DNA of 17,565 nt from Candidatus Uhrbacteria bacterium (GCA_003511125.1 DOJV01000029.1:1-17565), one strand, 5' to 3'; shown: positions 1 to 6,566, counted from the first letter of the stretch. The notes: generated from the sequence alone by a model not told the origin. Numbers and translations are program-made.

Positions 1-417
1 CAATAAAACTTTTTTCTTATAAGCCTCACGCAAACCGGGGATTGTTCCAAGTTGTTCCAACTCTTTTTTTATCTCTTGTAAACGAGTTTCTTTGTTTTGC
101 TCCACCTGATTTTTTAAATCCGTCGACAAATTATCTGAATCGACTGCCGGTACGCGAACTCGCCGACCGTTCATTATTTTAATAATAAATTTGGTCTCAT
201 TTTTCGCTTCCGGTGAACCCATTCTCAAATCGCGACGTTCGGCAATTAACTCTTGCGTTCGCAAAAGCAAACCAAGGCGTTCTTCCTCTGGCCGCTCATC
301 AAAATTTTCAACATCTTCCTTTTCTGTATTTTGACCTCTCTCCTGACCGGTAAAGATCTTTCCGGCAAAAGTATCGGCAATTCTTGAAATGCTGGAAACA
401 TTAAATTTTTCTGACAT
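1..417 (-). CDS. Unidentified charged, helix-rich protein, N-terminal part (runs off the window)
   Basis: Reading leftward from an ATG at 417, 139 codons run without a stop to base 1, so the gene continues beyond the window. I do not recognise the family. The visible part starts MSEKFNVSSISRIAD, has an acidic stretch around residues 30-48, then a helical segment rich in Leu, Arg and Glu (about 48-62), a basic patch near NGRRVRVP, and a charged segment (about 101-125) with coiled-coil-like spacing. There is no signal peptide, membrane helix or catalytic motif. A perfect TATAAT lies at 434-429 on the minus strand, only 11 nt before the ATG, with no Shine-Dalgarno sequence, suggesting a near-leaderless mRNA. 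Codon use matches the neighbouring core genes. The open frame is well supported; the function is unknown. Confidence 0.7.
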   Translation of the reverse strand, partial: MSEKFNVSSISRIADTFAGKIFTGQERGQNTEKEDVENFDERPEEERLGLLLRTQELIAERRDLRMGSPEAKNETKFIIKIMNGRRVRVPAVDSDNLSTDLKNQVEQNKETRLQEIKKELEQLGTIPGLREAYKKKVLL

Positions 418-540
418 ATTTTTGATTAATTATAATTTTTTATTTTTAAAATGATTGGTTTTTTTCAAGCTATCCGGACAAAAACTCTATTTAAGAGTTC
501 GAAACATAATACGGAAACATCATAACAAAATATAAGCAAA

Positions 541-1173
541 TTAACCAATAAACTTACCAGTCTTCTTCCACTCCACAATCTTCCCCACCTTAACTTCAAT
601 CGGATCGGCCTGACGCAAATTTCTGATTTGGTTTTTGGTTAAAATAGAAAAATGTTTGACCCTGACCAAATATTCTGGAATATAATCAACCTCTTCTGTA
701 GTGGTCATCCAGCCTTGTTTGTCGAACCTTTTAAGATTAACCGGTGGCGAAAAACTTCGCAGGTTTTTTCGACCTTGGTCATCAAGATATTCATGAAAAT
801 AGCTCATAGCCAATTCACGCGGCGAATTATAAATTGGCTCGCGATAGCGCAACGCGGCGTGGTTGGTTTTAGAAATCGCCCCCCACTTACCGGATTTTTT
901 AAACAGTGCCACCACGTGATCAAAATCATTTCGATTGGCCGTAAGGTCTAGTAACAACGGTGGTTGACCATTAACTCGCAAAGCCAAAGCCGCCAAAATC
1001 GCCGCCTCAACACAATGACAAACTCTTTTTTTTAAAACCGTCAGCGGCGAATAAACCGTATCGCCTTCGGGTTCGAAATTTATTTTCAGCTGATCCAAAA
1101 AATCCTGGATCTTAACCGGCGTGTTTATTTTTTTTAAAATTCCATATTCTTTTTCGGGCAGAAGATTTTTCAT
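541..1173 (-). CDS. Transglutaminase-like conserved protein
   Basis: A 210-aa protein resembling a widespread conserved bacterial family with a transglutaminase/cysteine-protease-like core. The visible signature is CHCVEAA (Cys52, Cys54), then DHVVALF with His86, then GAISKTNHAALRYREP with Asn104 and His105. This gives the Cys-His-(Asp/Asn) order expected of the fold, with Cys54 preceding a helix and His86 on a strand. The segment around RELAMSYFHEY (119-129) is also typical. No signal peptide or membrane helix is seen, so it is probably cytosolic. A TAAAAT box lies at 1192-1187 on the minus strand, 13 nt before the ATG. The gene diverges from the ATP-grasp operon at 1383. Its substrate is not predictable. 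Some members of this fold accompany peptide-ligase systems, but a link here is only inferred from position. Confidence 0.7.
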   Translation of the reverse strand: MKNLLPEKEYGILKKINTPVKIQDFLDQLKINFEPEGDTVYSPLTVLKKRVCHCVEAAILAALALRVNGQPPLLLDLTANRNDFDHVVALFKKSGKWGAISKTNHAALRYREPIYNSPRELAMSYFHEYLDDQGRKNLRSFSPPVNLKRFDKQGWMTTTEEVDYIPEYLVRVKHFSILTKNQIRNLRQADPIEVKVGKIVEWKKTGKFIG

Positions 1174-1300
1174 AGATTTGCTTTACATTTTAACGGAAAA
1201 AAGGAAAAAAAGCGAAAAGTCTTGTCAAAACAATAAAAAAACTGGTTTATAAATATTATTAACTACTAACTACCCCATCAGCTTTTTTCCCGTTCAGCTC

Positions 1301-1328
1301 TTTCCAAAATACACACTTTTGATACAAT
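1301..1328 (+). promoter_or_regulatory. Sigma70-type promoter of the ATP-grasp operon
   Basis: A -35-like TTTCCA (1301-1306) and a -10 TACAAT (1323-1328) are separated by 16 bp. They would start a transcript near 1335 with a leader of about 48 nt before the ATG at 1383. The -10 box matches the consensus at 5 of 6 positions and the -35 at 4 of 6. Confidence 0.5.
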
Positions 1329-1382
1329 ATTTACTGTTCCTATTCTTAAAACTTAATTATTGCGCTTGGTAAGCACACTCTT

Positions 1383-3824
1383 ATGCAAAAGCCTCAATTA
1401 CGAGGTAAAACAGTGTTGTTGGTCAATACTGGTTCGCCAGACGTTACTGGCAACGAACATAAAAAGTTCATTTACAAAAAAATCGCCGAAACCGGCGTAA
1501 ACATTATCGCTCTCAACGAAGAAGCGAATCTAAAAAACAAATGCGTCAAACACTGGATTCTTAGCGATTTATCCAATCACGACAAAACCATCAAAAACGT
1601 CGAGGCTTTTTTGCGTAAAAAAAATCTTAAACTCGACGGGGCGATCACTTTTCTTGAAGATTCGGTTTTATTGACTTCAAAAATTACCGACTATTTTAAA
1701 CTCCCGGGTGTAGAGTACCAAAAAGCTGATTTGATTCGCAACAAATACCGCTTGCGCTCTTTTTGCGAAGAACACGGTTTGCCAACGCCAAAATTCTGTA
1801 AAATCAAAAAACCGGAAGATATCGAAACCGTTACCAACAAACTAAGTTTTCCGGTAGTCGTTAAACCAATCTACGGCGCCAGCAGCGCTTTTGTGGTTAA
1901 GGCGGAAAACAAAGAAGAACTCCTCGAGACTTATCAATACATCAAAAACAACATCTCTAAAAAAACCGAAAGCGCCTTGGGGCAAGGTTTTACTTTGATG
2001 GTCGAGGAATACATCGATGGCGACGAGGTTGATGTCAATGTCCTTATCCAAAACGGCCGCGTTAAATTTTTCAACATTACCGACAACTACCAAACCAAAG
2101 AACCGTTTTTCATCGAAACCGGCATGGCCGAACCCTCGGCGTTGCCCGAAGAGGAACAACAGGCGCTTATTGATATGGTTGAGGAGGTTCTTGATTTGCT
2201 CGGCGTGCAAAACGCTTGTTTGCAATTCGAGGCCAAGTCCACTTCTAACGGCCCGGTGCCGCTGGAAATCAACTTACGCATGGGCGGAGACGAGGCCTAC
2301 TTTTTTGCCAAAAGCGCTTGGGGCGTCGACTTGATCGAAGGCGCCTTAAAGATCGCCGCCGGCGTTCATCTGCAAAAATTCGACAAACCGGATTTGCCAA
2401 AAACTTATCTTGCCGGCGAAACCTTACACGCTCCGTATTCTGGCGTAGTTTCAAAAATTGAAATCGAAAAACAAATTCTTAAACAAAAATTTGTTGAAAA
2501 CATCGAAATTTTCAAAGAAGTCGGCGACAGCATCTTAACGCCGCCTTTTGGTTACGAATATTTAGGCTGGGTTTCAGCCTCCGGCGACAACCCGGTAGAC
2601 GCCGACGAAAATCTGCAGCAACTTTTGAAAGCCGTTGAATACTCCATCATTAAGTTTGAGGAAACCTCTTTTGTCGGCAAAACTGTTCGCAAAAATCCTA
2701 ATGACAACGCTGTTTTTTCAAAGCACAACCTAATCGGCAACGAAAAAATCAAGAAAATCCGTGCTCTACCAACCGCTGAAAAGCGCAAGCTACACATCGG
2801 CGTCGTTGGCAACGATTACACTTCGACGGTCGGCGCCAGCGTTATCGAAAAAGACTTGTCAGACATCGGCAGTCAGGTCGTAAAAACTTTAAAAGAACTT
2901 GGTTACAAAGTTTCCTATTTCGATTTCAACAATATTCAAAAAGCCCAAACCGAACTTTACAAAAGCAACGTCGACATGGTCTTTAACGTCTGTGAACGAG
3001 TCAACAACACCAGCCTGCTAGAACCGCACGCCGCCGGTGTTTTCGATATCTTGCAGATTCCCTACACTGGTTCAAATCCTTTCACTCTGGGCTTGTGCAT
3101 CGACAAAATTAAAGTCAAAAAACTTTTGAGCTATCACAACATTCCAACTCCGGCCTGGGATTATGTTTACGATGTCGAAGATGAAATCGACAAATCTCTA
3201 ACCTTTCCGTTAATCGTCAAACCGGCCAATACTGACCACTCTATTGGCATAGACAACAATTCCGTGGTGACCAACCAAAAACAGCTCAAAGAGCGCGTCG
3301 CTTATGTAATCAAAGAACTCGGCAGTCCGGCTCTAATCGAAGAATATATTGAAGGCGACGAATACGATGTTTTCATTATTGGCAACGGTAAAGCTGACAT
3401 TAAAGTTTTACCGCTTTCGCGCACCATCTTCTCTGCCCTGCCAAAAAATCGCTGGCACATCAAAACCTTAGAATCAAAATTCGGTTTGGATCAAGTCTAT
3501 AAAAAATACGTAACCACGCAAATTCCTCCAAAAAAAGTCGATCCCAAACTCGTTAGTCTGCTTTCGGAAATCGCCCTCGACACTTACAACATTTTAGATT
3601 GCCACGACTACGGTCGCATCGAAATTCGTGTCGATCGAAATAACAATCCTTATGTTTTGGAGCTAAATCCCAATCCTTCCATTAACGCCAGCGAAATTGT
3701 CGACCTAAGTATTCCCGGCAACCATTTTACTTACGGTGAATTTTTAGAAGAGATCATTAAAGTCACCATGAAGCGCTACAAAAACTCGCCGCCGTATTTT
3801 CATTTGCAATCGAATATTCTATGA
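1383..3824 (+). CDS. Tandem ATP-grasp ligase (two ATP-grasp modules in one chain)
   Basis: An 813-aa fusion of two ATP-grasp units. The N-terminal half (about 10-425) has a preATP-grasp fold, then the ATP-grasp core: VVVKPIYGASS with Lys161, the hinge VEEYIDGDEVDV (207-218), and the metal-binding PLEINLRMGGDE (293-304, Glu295 and Asn297). A C-terminal subdomain with GWVSASGDNPVDA (395-407) is typical of amino-acid ligases of the carnosine-synthase/BtrJ type. The second half (about 470-800) resembles D-Ala-D-Ala ligase: FNVCERV (534-540), PYTGSNPFTLGLCIDK (560-575), LIVKPANTDHSIGI (610-623, Lys613), IEEYIEGDEYDVF (652-664), RIEIRVD (745-751) and LELNPNPSIN (759-768). Both modules keep ATP and Mg ligands, so both may be active. 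The family joins a carboxylate to an amine via an acyl phosphate; substrates here are unknown. Its stop overlaps the next start (ATGA). Confidence 0.85.
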   Translation: MQKPQLRGKTVLLVNTGSPDVTGNEHKKFIYKKIAETGVNIIALNEEANLKNKCVKHWILSDLSNHDKTIKNVEAFLRKKNLKLDGAITFLEDSVLLTSKITDYFKLPGVEYQKADLIRNKYRLRSFCEEHGLPTPKFCKIKKPEDIETVTNKLSFPVVVKPIYGASSAFVVKAENKEELLETYQYIKNNISKKTESALGQGFTLMVEEYIDGDEVDVNVLIQNGRVKFFNITDNYQTKEPFFIETGMAEPSALPEEEQQALIDMVEEVLDLLGVQNACLQFEAKSTSNGPVPLEINLRMGGDEAYFFAKSAWGVDLIEGALKIAAGVHLQKFDKPDLPKTYLAGETLHAPYSGVVSKIEIEKQILKQKFVENIEIFKEVGDSILTPPFGYEYLGWVSASGDNPVDADENLQQLLKAVEYSIIKFEETSFVGKTVRKNPNDNAVFSKHNLIGNEKIKKIRALPTAEKRKLHIGVVGNDYTSTVGASVIEKDLSDIGSQVVKTLKELGYKVSYFDFNNIQKAQTELYKSNVDMVFNVCERVNNTSLLEPHAAGVFDILQIPYTGSNPFTLGLCIDKIKVKKLLSYHNIPTPAWDYVYDVEDEIDKSLTFPLIVKPANTDHSIGIDNNSVVTNQKQLKERVAYVIKELGSPALIEEYIEGDEYDVFIIGNGKADIKVLPLSRTIFSALPKNRWHIKTLESKFGLDQVYKKYVTTQIPPKKVDPKLVSLLSEIALDTYNILDCHDYGRIEIRVDRNNNPYVLELNPNPSINASEIVDLSIPGNHFTYGEFLEEIIKVTMKRYKNSPPYFHLQSNIL

Positions 3825-4702
3825 ACGTTCGTTTGATTCAAGATTTAACGGCGGCCGAAGTGATCTGGAAAGAGCTGGTGCCGACCACGACGATTTTTAC
3901 GGACTGGAAATTTCGCCGAGCTTTTTTCGAGCCCTGGAAATTTGCTTTGGAATTTTATGTTCTACAAGACGCGGGCGAAAACACTGGCTTGTTGCCACTG
4001 CAGTTCAACACGAAAAAAAATCTTTTGGAATTTTTTGGCGGCGGCTACATGGAAGACAACGGGATTTTTATGAAAGCCGGATACGAAGAAGCTAAAACCG
4101 AGTTACTCGCGGCTGTTAAAAAACCTTGTCGTTTGGAATATCTCAAAGAAGATCATCCCGAAAAATTTCATCTTCAAATCAACGACACTAAATTTACTCT
4201 CAATATCTCCGGCTGTCATAATTTACAAGAAGCCTTAACCCCAATTTGGGACGCCAAAAAACTTGGCGACTTAAAAAGAAAAATCAGAAAAATAGAAGCT
4301 CAATCAGTACAAATCACGGAAAACAATTTGAACGATTTAGAACTGCTTTTCGTTCTCAACAAAAAAGCCTTTCCGGATTCATCTTTTAACGAACCTTTTC
4401 GAGAGGAAGTTTTTAAAGAACTAACACGACTCTATCGAGAAGATCTTCATTTACTAACTTTTGAAATCAACGGCGTAAAGCAAGCAGTCTCTTTGGCTAT
4501 CAATTTCAACGGCTATTACGAATATTTTAACGCCGGCGTTAACAAAGAAATAAACAATCTCGGTAGTTTTGTGATTGCCAAAAACATCGAAACCGCCACC
4601 CGCCTGGGAGCACAAATTTTTGATGCCTTTACTCAAGAATCAGGCTGGAAATCAAGATGGCACTTCACCGCAACTCCAGAGTATTGTTTGACGTTACCTT
4701 AA
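3821..4702 (+). CDS. FemAB/GNAT-like protein (BioF2-like acyl- or aminoacyl-transferase fold)
   Basis: A 293-aa protein whose ATG overlaps the stop of the tandem ATP-grasp gene (ATGA at 3821-3824), implying translational coupling and a joint role. It looks like the Acetyltransf_6/FemAB type of double GNAT fold: an N-terminal aromatic segment (TDWKFRRAFFEPWK, 27-40), a LLPLQF strand (57-62), a basic helix LGDLKRKIRKIE (148-159), and a second GNAT-like half with LLTFEINGVKQAVSLAINFNG (211-231) and YYEYFNAGVNKEINNLGSFVI (232-252). The family includes peptidyltransferases that add amino acids from aminoacyl-tRNA to peptidoglycan precursors, and amide-forming acyltransferases. Context with ATP-grasp ligases favours a step in making or attaching a small peptide-like product. 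The substrate cannot be read from sequence. No membrane helix is visible. Confidence 0.65.
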   Translation: MNVRLIQDLTAAEVIWKELVPTTTIFTDWKFRRAFFEPWKFALEFYVLQDAGENTGLLPLQFNTKKNLLEFFGGGYMEDNGIFMKAGYEEAKTELLAAVKKPCRLEYLKEDHPEKFHLQINDTKFTLNISGCHNLQEALTPIWDAKKLGDLKRKIRKIEAQSVQITENNLNDLELLFVLNKKAFPDSSFNEPFREEVFKELTRLYREDLHLLTFEINGVKQAVSLAINFNGYYEYFNAGVNKEINNLGSFVIAKNIETATRLGAQIFDAFTQESGWKSRWHFTATPEYCLTLP

Positions 4703-4821
4703 TTAACGACTTTCAAATCAACCACACGGGCAACCGATGGACGATAATATTTTGACACCAACGGAATCTTTTGTTTCTTCCACTTCACGACGACCGGCTT
4801 TCCAAAAGATAAAACAAACAA
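4699..4821 (-). other. Short basic ORF, possible gene remnant
   Basis: On the minus strand a 40-codon frame starting at a TTG (4821) encodes a basic peptide containing KPVVVKWKKQKIPLVSKYYR and ending VARVVDLKVVN, with its TAA overlapping the stop of the FemAB-like gene. The peptide looks protein-like and its codons fit the neighbours. There is no clear ribosome site, and an in-frame TGA sits two codons upstream. It could be a small gene, the surviving C-terminus of a decayed gene, or chance. Confidence 0.2.
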
Positions 4822-4843
4822 ATTTCAGCTAACTCTAGTTAAA

Positions 4844-4872
4844 TTGACTAACTCAAAATCCACTGCTATTAT
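4844..4872 (+). promoter_or_regulatory. Promoter of tRNA-Gln
   Basis: TTGACT (4844-4849), a 17-bp spacer and TATTAT (4867-4872) preceded by TGC, an extended -10. Transcription would start near 4879, about 12 nt before the mature tRNA 5' end at 4891. Both boxes match the consensus at 5 of 6 positions. Confidence 0.75.
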
Positions 4873-4890
4873 ATTACCGCAACCAACCAC

Positions 4891-4964
4891 TCCGGGATCG
4901 TCTAATGGCAGGACAACAGACTCTGAATCTGTTTATCTTGGTTCGAATCCAAGTCCCGGAACCA
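4891..4964 (+). tRNA. tRNA-Gln (anticodon CTG)
   Basis: A complete cloverleaf can be drawn. The acceptor stem is TCCGGGA pairing with TCCCGGA, the D stem GTC/GAC encloses loop TAATGGCAG, the anticodon stem ACAGA/TCTGT encloses loop CTCTGAA (anticodon CTG at 4923-4925, decoding CAG), the variable loop is 4 nt, and the T stem CTTGG/CCAAG encloses TTCGAAT. The discriminator is A4961 and CCA is encoded at 4962-4964. The U1-A72 first pair is usual for bacterial tRNA-Gln. The encoded CCA end lies inside the left arm of the hairpin at 4961-4996. Confidence 0.95.
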
Positions 4965-4996
4965 TGAACCGCTCGCGCGTCGCTCGGGTTCATGGT
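4961..4996 (+). repeat. Perfect inverted repeat overlapping the tRNA 3' CCA end
   Basis: Arms ACCATGAACC (4961-4970) and GGTTCATGGT (4987-4996) pair perfectly around a GC-rich 16-nt loop. The left arm includes the tRNA discriminator base and CCA. No T-run follows directly, so it is not a standard terminator. It could influence tRNA 3' processing or be the edge of an element. Confidence 0.8.
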
Positions 4997-5057
4997 TTCA
5001 CCAGATATTGGTTTTGGTGGGACCGTGAATTTTTGGGAAGGCGAGTGGTTTATAGTA

Positions 5058-5108
5058 TGAACCCGAACGCGTGCGGTGAACCCGAACGCCACGTGAGTGG
5101 TTCACCGC
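5058..5108 (+). repeat. Second same-geometry inverted repeat plus 13-bp direct repeat
   Basis: Arms GCGGTGAACC (5073-5082) and GGTTCACCGC (5099-5108) pair perfectly around a 16-nt loop, the same 10/16/10 geometry as the hairpin at 4961-4996 and sharing the TGAACC/GGTTCA core. A 13-bp direct repeat TGAACCCGAACGC occurs at 5058-5070 and 5077-5089. The right arm ends 10 nt before the GIY-YIG start codon. Confidence 0.8.
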
Positions 5109-5118
5109 CAGTATTCTT

Positions 5119-5430
5119 ATGCCAAAAATTACGTCAGGATTTTATTTTGTCTACATCCTCTTAAGTTTAAAGGATTGGATGTTTTACATTGGCTTTACAA
5201 ATAATTTAGAAAGAAGATTTCAAGAACATTTAGATGGAGAAAATATTTCGACAGCAAAAAGATTGCCTCTTCGGTTAATTTATTTTGAGGCCTTTCTAGA
5301 CAGAGAGGATGCATTAAGAAGAGAAAGTTATTTTAAAACCACAAAAGGAAAAACCACTCTAAGGATGATGATAAGGGAATATTTAGAAAAACAAAATATA
5401 AACAAAACAGCGCCCCTCAAAAAAATGTAG
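5119..5430 (+). CDS. GIY-YIG domain endonuclease, small stand-alone type
   Basis: A 103-aa single-domain GIY-YIG protein of the UPF0213/UvrC-N-like group. Residues 10-25 carry the two half-motifs, FVYIL and FYIGFTNN with YIG at 23-25. Arg32/Arg33 and His37 follow in LERRFQEHL, and Glu69 in REDALRRES is the likely metal ligand, so the active site looks intact. The length is normal for the family. The gene starts 10 nt after a hairpin and about 155 nt behind tRNA-Gln, with no clear promoter or Shine-Dalgarno, so it may be read through from the tRNA promoter. The stop lies inside a terminator hairpin. Base composition is more AT-rich than the core genes. This tRNA/GIY-YIG pairing is, to my knowledge, frequent in Patescibacteria; whether the nuclease moves the locus or serves repair is unknown. 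Confidence 0.88.
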   Translation: MPKITSGFYFVYILLSLKDWMFYIGFTNNLERRFQEHLDGENISTAKRLPLRLIYFEAFLDREDALRRESYFKTTKGKTTLRMMIREYLEKQNINKTAPLKKM

Positions 5431-5439
5431 GGCTTTTTT
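5412..5439 (+). terminator. Intrinsic terminator after the GIY-YIG gene
   Basis: GCCC (5412-5415) pairs with GGGC (5430-5433), extended by a T-A pair across one bulged C, and is followed by six T. The stop codon of the nuclease gene (5428-5430) lies within the hairpin. Confidence 0.65.
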
Positions 5440-5466
5440 AGTTACCTATCAATTTTGAATATTGGT

Positions 5467-5763
5467 ATGAAATTGAAATACTTTGTTATTGGGTTATGTG
5501 TTGTATTCGGACTACTTATTATTAGGGCCGCTCTACCTTGGTATGATACTGATGACACTTATCAGGTAGTCGTTGACCAACATAGTAATGAAGAATTTTT
5601 AAAAAACGATTTTGACAATAAAATACCTTGTATAAGCGAAGTTGATGGTGTTGGAGTAAAAGCGGTGCCGTTTGGTGTTATTCTTGAAAGCTGTCACGCT
5701 TCTTGGTTTGTTTTCCTGAACCTTTTCCTGTTTCAAATCAAGGGAGACGCCAATCTGTTCTGA
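5467..5763 (+). CDS. Small membrane-anchored protein of unknown function
   Basis: A 98-aa frame from ATG 5467; a TTG at 5455 is a less likely start. It begins MKLKYFVIGLCVVFGLLIIR, a short basic N-terminus followed by a hydrophobic helix (about 5-24), as in a single-pass membrane protein with its C-terminus outside. A polar region with DQHSNEEFLKNDFDNK follows, then a second hydrophobic stretch WFVFLNLFLF near the end. No known domain is recognisable. There is no strong ribosome site or promoter, and the tail after CHAS could reflect a frameshift or fusion to other sequence. It sits between the GIY-YIG gene and the repeat region, is AT-rich, and may be accessory or decaying. Confidence 0.4.
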   Translation: MKLKYFVIGLCVVFGLLIIRAALPWYDTDDTYQVVVDQHSNEEFLKNDFDNKIPCISEVDGVGVKAVPFGVILESCHASWFVFLNLFLFQIKGDANLF

Positions 5764-5770
5764 TTTTAAC

Positions 5771-5786
5771 TTATAACGCGTTATAA
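5771..5786. repeat. 16-bp perfect palindrome
   Basis: TTATAACGCGTTATAA is self-complementary across 16 bp with no spacer, 8 bp after the stop of the small membrane ORF. It is compatible with an operator for a dimeric regulator; nothing nearby identifies one. Confidence 0.6.
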
Positions 5787-5887
5787 CTCATCACTTCTTT
5801 CCTCTCCATAATGTTGAGTATTCCGCTAAACTCGATATCTTACTGGATTTTCTGCCAATCCAAAGTTCCGGATGTGTCAACTATTGG

Positions 5888-5927
5888 GAGTAAAAGACCT
5901 CCAGCGATGCTGGCGGTCTTTTACTTG
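5888..5927. terminator. Strong long hairpin, probable bidirectional terminator
   Basis: AGTAAAAGACC (5889-5899) pairs perfectly with GGTCTTTTACT (5915-5925). After one mismatch the stem continues as CCAGC/GCTGG around the 3-nt loop GAT. The A- and T-rich outer stem gives a T-rich 3' arm on both strands. The leading GAGTAAAAGACC recurs at the terminator at 14517. Confidence 0.7.
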
Positions 5928-6069
5928 TTACGAGTCACGAATCAATCCTCCTTCGCCGAGCTACGGAGGACACGCAAATTGGCACGAATATTGGTTTTAG
6001 AAAACCAATACCAATTCGTAGAAAATTCGTAAATTCGTGATTTCGTCCAAAATTCGTAATTCGTAACAA
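5925..6069. repeat. MITE-like element with 18-bp imperfect terminal inverted repeats
   Basis: The left end TTGTTACGAGTCACGAAT (5925-5942) and the inverted right end ATTCGTAATTCGTAACAA (6052-6069) match at 16 of 18 positions. Inside are a TCCTCC/GGAGGA hairpin (5945-5971 region), a perfect 10-bp hairpin TATTGGTTTT/AAAACCAATA (5989-6010), and several ATTCGT(A/G) direct repeats (6013-6064). There is no ORF worth calling. The 145-bp length, inverted ends and internal symmetry suit a non-autonomous foldback element. I see no convincing target-site duplication, and the left end overlaps the preceding hairpin. Confidence 0.55.
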
Positions 6070-6102
6070 AATAAAAGGCGGCCTCCGAGAAACAGAGACC
6101 GC
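6067..6102 (-). terminator. Intrinsic terminator of the leftward GC-rich unit
   Basis: On the minus strand GCGGTCTC (6102-6095), a 9-nt loop and GAGGCCGC (6085-6078) form an 8-bp stem with one G-U pair. It is followed by CTTTTATTTTG (6077-6067). This is a good rho-independent terminator for leftward transcription and marks the 3' end of the GC-rich region. Confidence 0.6.
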
Positions 6103-6565
6103 GAGGAACTAGAAGGTCGACGCTTCGACGAGCGACGAAAAGGGTGTGCCGGCGAGCGGCCGAGTTACCACGGCTGAACGCCGGCACAGAGGATCCCAAG
6201 GTCAATTACCAAGGTCGTCGGAAGCTGGATTTAACCCCAGCCGAACCTACCAACCGGCCAAGAAGCCTACGCAAAGCCGATGATGATTCCGACCATGCCA
6301 CGGACTTGCGCCGGGTGAGTCGGATTTTCGACCATCCTCGTCTCAGGAAGGTAACCGGGCAGGAAGGAAGGAACGGGCGCCATGGGGGCGCGACAACCGC
6401 CGTATCCAAGGAACATCTCCTGGTGCAGTTCATTCTCGAACATGGTATCAGCCTTCACGCCGAGGCCAAAAACGGGGGAATCCCGATCTTTGCGGTCGAC
6501 GACCTAAGGTCTTGGCGCGAGTTAACGGCAACCAGTTCAACGATACCTGCCGACCCTCACCACTT
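6103..6565 (-). other. GC-rich, hairpin-rich leftward transcription unit: candidate structured RNA or small ORFs
   Basis: This roughly 460-bp block is clearly richer in G+C than its flanks and holds no convincing gene. On the minus strand it is bracketed by a promoter-like TTGATT-17-TATGAA (6595-6567) and a terminator (6102-6067). It can form stable hairpins: GTGCCGGCG/CGCCGGCAC (6146-6154 with 6179-6187) with an inner GCCG/CGGC, GCTGG/CCAGC (6224-6241), TCCGAC/GTCGGA (6288-6324), GCGCC/GGCGC (about 6377-6391) and GACCTAAGGTC (6501-6511). It also holds two short minus-strand frames joined by a GTGA overlap: one ending KIGIPPFLASA at about 6456, the next (6458-6267) starting VKADTMFENELHQEMF. 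I find no tmRNA, RNase P, SRP or 6S signature. Structured RNA and small coding genes both remain open. Confidence 0.35.
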
Positions 6566-6566
6566 A

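Noticed and set aside
4961..5108. CRISPR-like or group-I-intron-like structure behind the tRNA
   Set aside because: Only two hairpins with different loops and no regular repeat/spacer array or intron core; no Cas genes in the window.
4844..5164. A 106-codon plus-strand frame running through the tRNA gene
   Set aside because: It starts within the -35 box and translates the tRNA cloverleaf and hairpins; the tRNA call explains the sequence.
5811..6032. A 73-codon frame across the terminator hairpin and MITE-like element
   Set aside because: It translates inverted repeats and has no protein-like features.
6340..6400. GGAAGGAAG-type sequence resembling the SRP RNA core
   Set aside because: The flanking conserved bases of the SRP domain (the GCAGCC side) are missing and no matching stem could be drawn.
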